A stretch of DNA of 51,948 nt from an uncultured Mycoplasmatota bacterium (GTDB lineage: Bacteria; Bacillota_I; Bacilli_A; RF39; UBA660): the NCBI GenBank assembly GCA_946402735.1, contig CAMIXH010000002.1:374080-426027 (forward strand), in the 5' to 3' direction. Of the stretch, positions 51,690-51,948 are shown piece by piece. A program made the translations under genes and the position numbers. The notes beneath the pieces were generated by a model. It was not told the DNA's origin and did no database searches. It saw nothing but the letters and a program-made list of their open reading frames with translations. Every line of letters begins with the position of its first letter. Position 1 is the stretch's first letter.

Positions 51690-51948
51690 ATGAAAACATT
51701 TATGTTAAAGAAAGAAGACATTGAACATAAGTGGTATGTTATTGATGCTGAAAACCAAATTTTAGGTAAAGTTGCTGAAAAAGCTGCTACAGTATTAAAA
51801 GGAAAACATAAACCAACTTATACTCCATATTTACCATGTGGAGACAATGTAATTATTATTAATGCTGATAAGGTAAGATTAACTGGAAATAAACTAAATG
51901 ATAAAATGTATTATAATCATAGTGGATATCCAGGTGGATTAAGAGAAA
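51690..51948 (+). CDS. rplM: ribosomal protein uL13, partial
   Basis: Early-assembly 50S protein. Translation from the ATG at 51690 gives [20 protein letters not shown], then [42 protein letters not shown] and [13 protein letters not shown], all typical of L13, running off the window after 86 codons. RBS GGAAGGAATT. rpsI (S9) is expected next. Confidence 0.95.
   Translation, partial: MKTFMLKKEDIEHKWYVIDAENQILGKVAEKAATVLKGKHKPTYTPYLPCGDNVIIINADKVRLTGNKLNDKMYYNHSGYPGGLRE

Overview
The window is a low-GC (roughly one quarter G+C by eye) bacterial chromosome segment centred on the replication origin. Gene content and order point to a Gram-positive lineage of the Bacilli side of Firmicutes, perhaps one of the reduced uncultured gut groups near the Mollicutes. 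It has MurA (hence peptidoglycan precursors), RNA polymerase delta, SpoVG, RicT, a ComK-family protein and a Noc-type protein. TGA is used as a normal stop (recF, pth), so this is not a mycoplasma code. No tRNA or rRNA gene, CRISPR array or insertion sequence was seen.

Layout. Positions 1-23123 are almost entirely on the minus strand, running away from oriC: dnaA, dnaN, comK, recF, gyrB, gyrA, then an intergenic hub with three parS-like sites, one Noc-binding-site palindrome and a 4.5S-type SRP RNA gene, then tadA, dnaX, ybaB, recR, holB, ricT, a TrmN6-like methyltransferase, rsmI, pth, mfd, tatD, a 3D-domain protein, rsmA, spoVG, divIC and tilS (cut by the window edge). This is the Bacillus subtilis order with many members missing, including the sporulation genes, tmk and metS. 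oriC lies at about 23124-23494. The plus-strand arm starts with rpmH, rnpA, yidC, jag, mnmE, mnmG, rsmG and noc, then an SPFH/YdjI-like gene, rpoE, prfA, prmC, murA and rpmE.

From about 36 kb the content is more accessory: a small unknown gene, a membrane-anchored thioredoxin-like protein with a predicted leaderless mRNA, and a divergent [FeFe]-hydrogenase-like protein. Next is a 900-base gene-free region with a strong promoter, a terminator and a series of hairpin arms with identical loops. It is followed by a small membrane protein and a Fic protein with an altered motif. Then come typA, a membrane protein, a second unidentified structured RNA locus (43650-44115, minus), argS, the rpsF-ssb-rpsR operon, a YugP-like metallopeptidase, a YfcC-like transporter, a DusB-like tRNA-dihydrouridine synthase, a repeat-containing surface protein and the start of rplM.

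How it fits together. The left arm holds initiation (DnaA, DnaN), repair (RecF, RecR, Mfd), topology (gyrase), clamp loading (DnaX, HolB), and tRNA/rRNA maturation. The right arm holds membrane insertion, tRNA wobble modification and chromosome organisation. The Noc-type protein carries three of the four residues that define Noc DNA specificity, and a matching Noc site sits beside parS sites next to gyrA, so site and reader are both in the window. The most notable unexplained element is the predicted 844-nt AT-rich RNA at 38816-39659. Five arms share the same 17-nt apex with loop UUAAUU and two more share loop UUAACU, while the stems below them differ in sequence but still pair.
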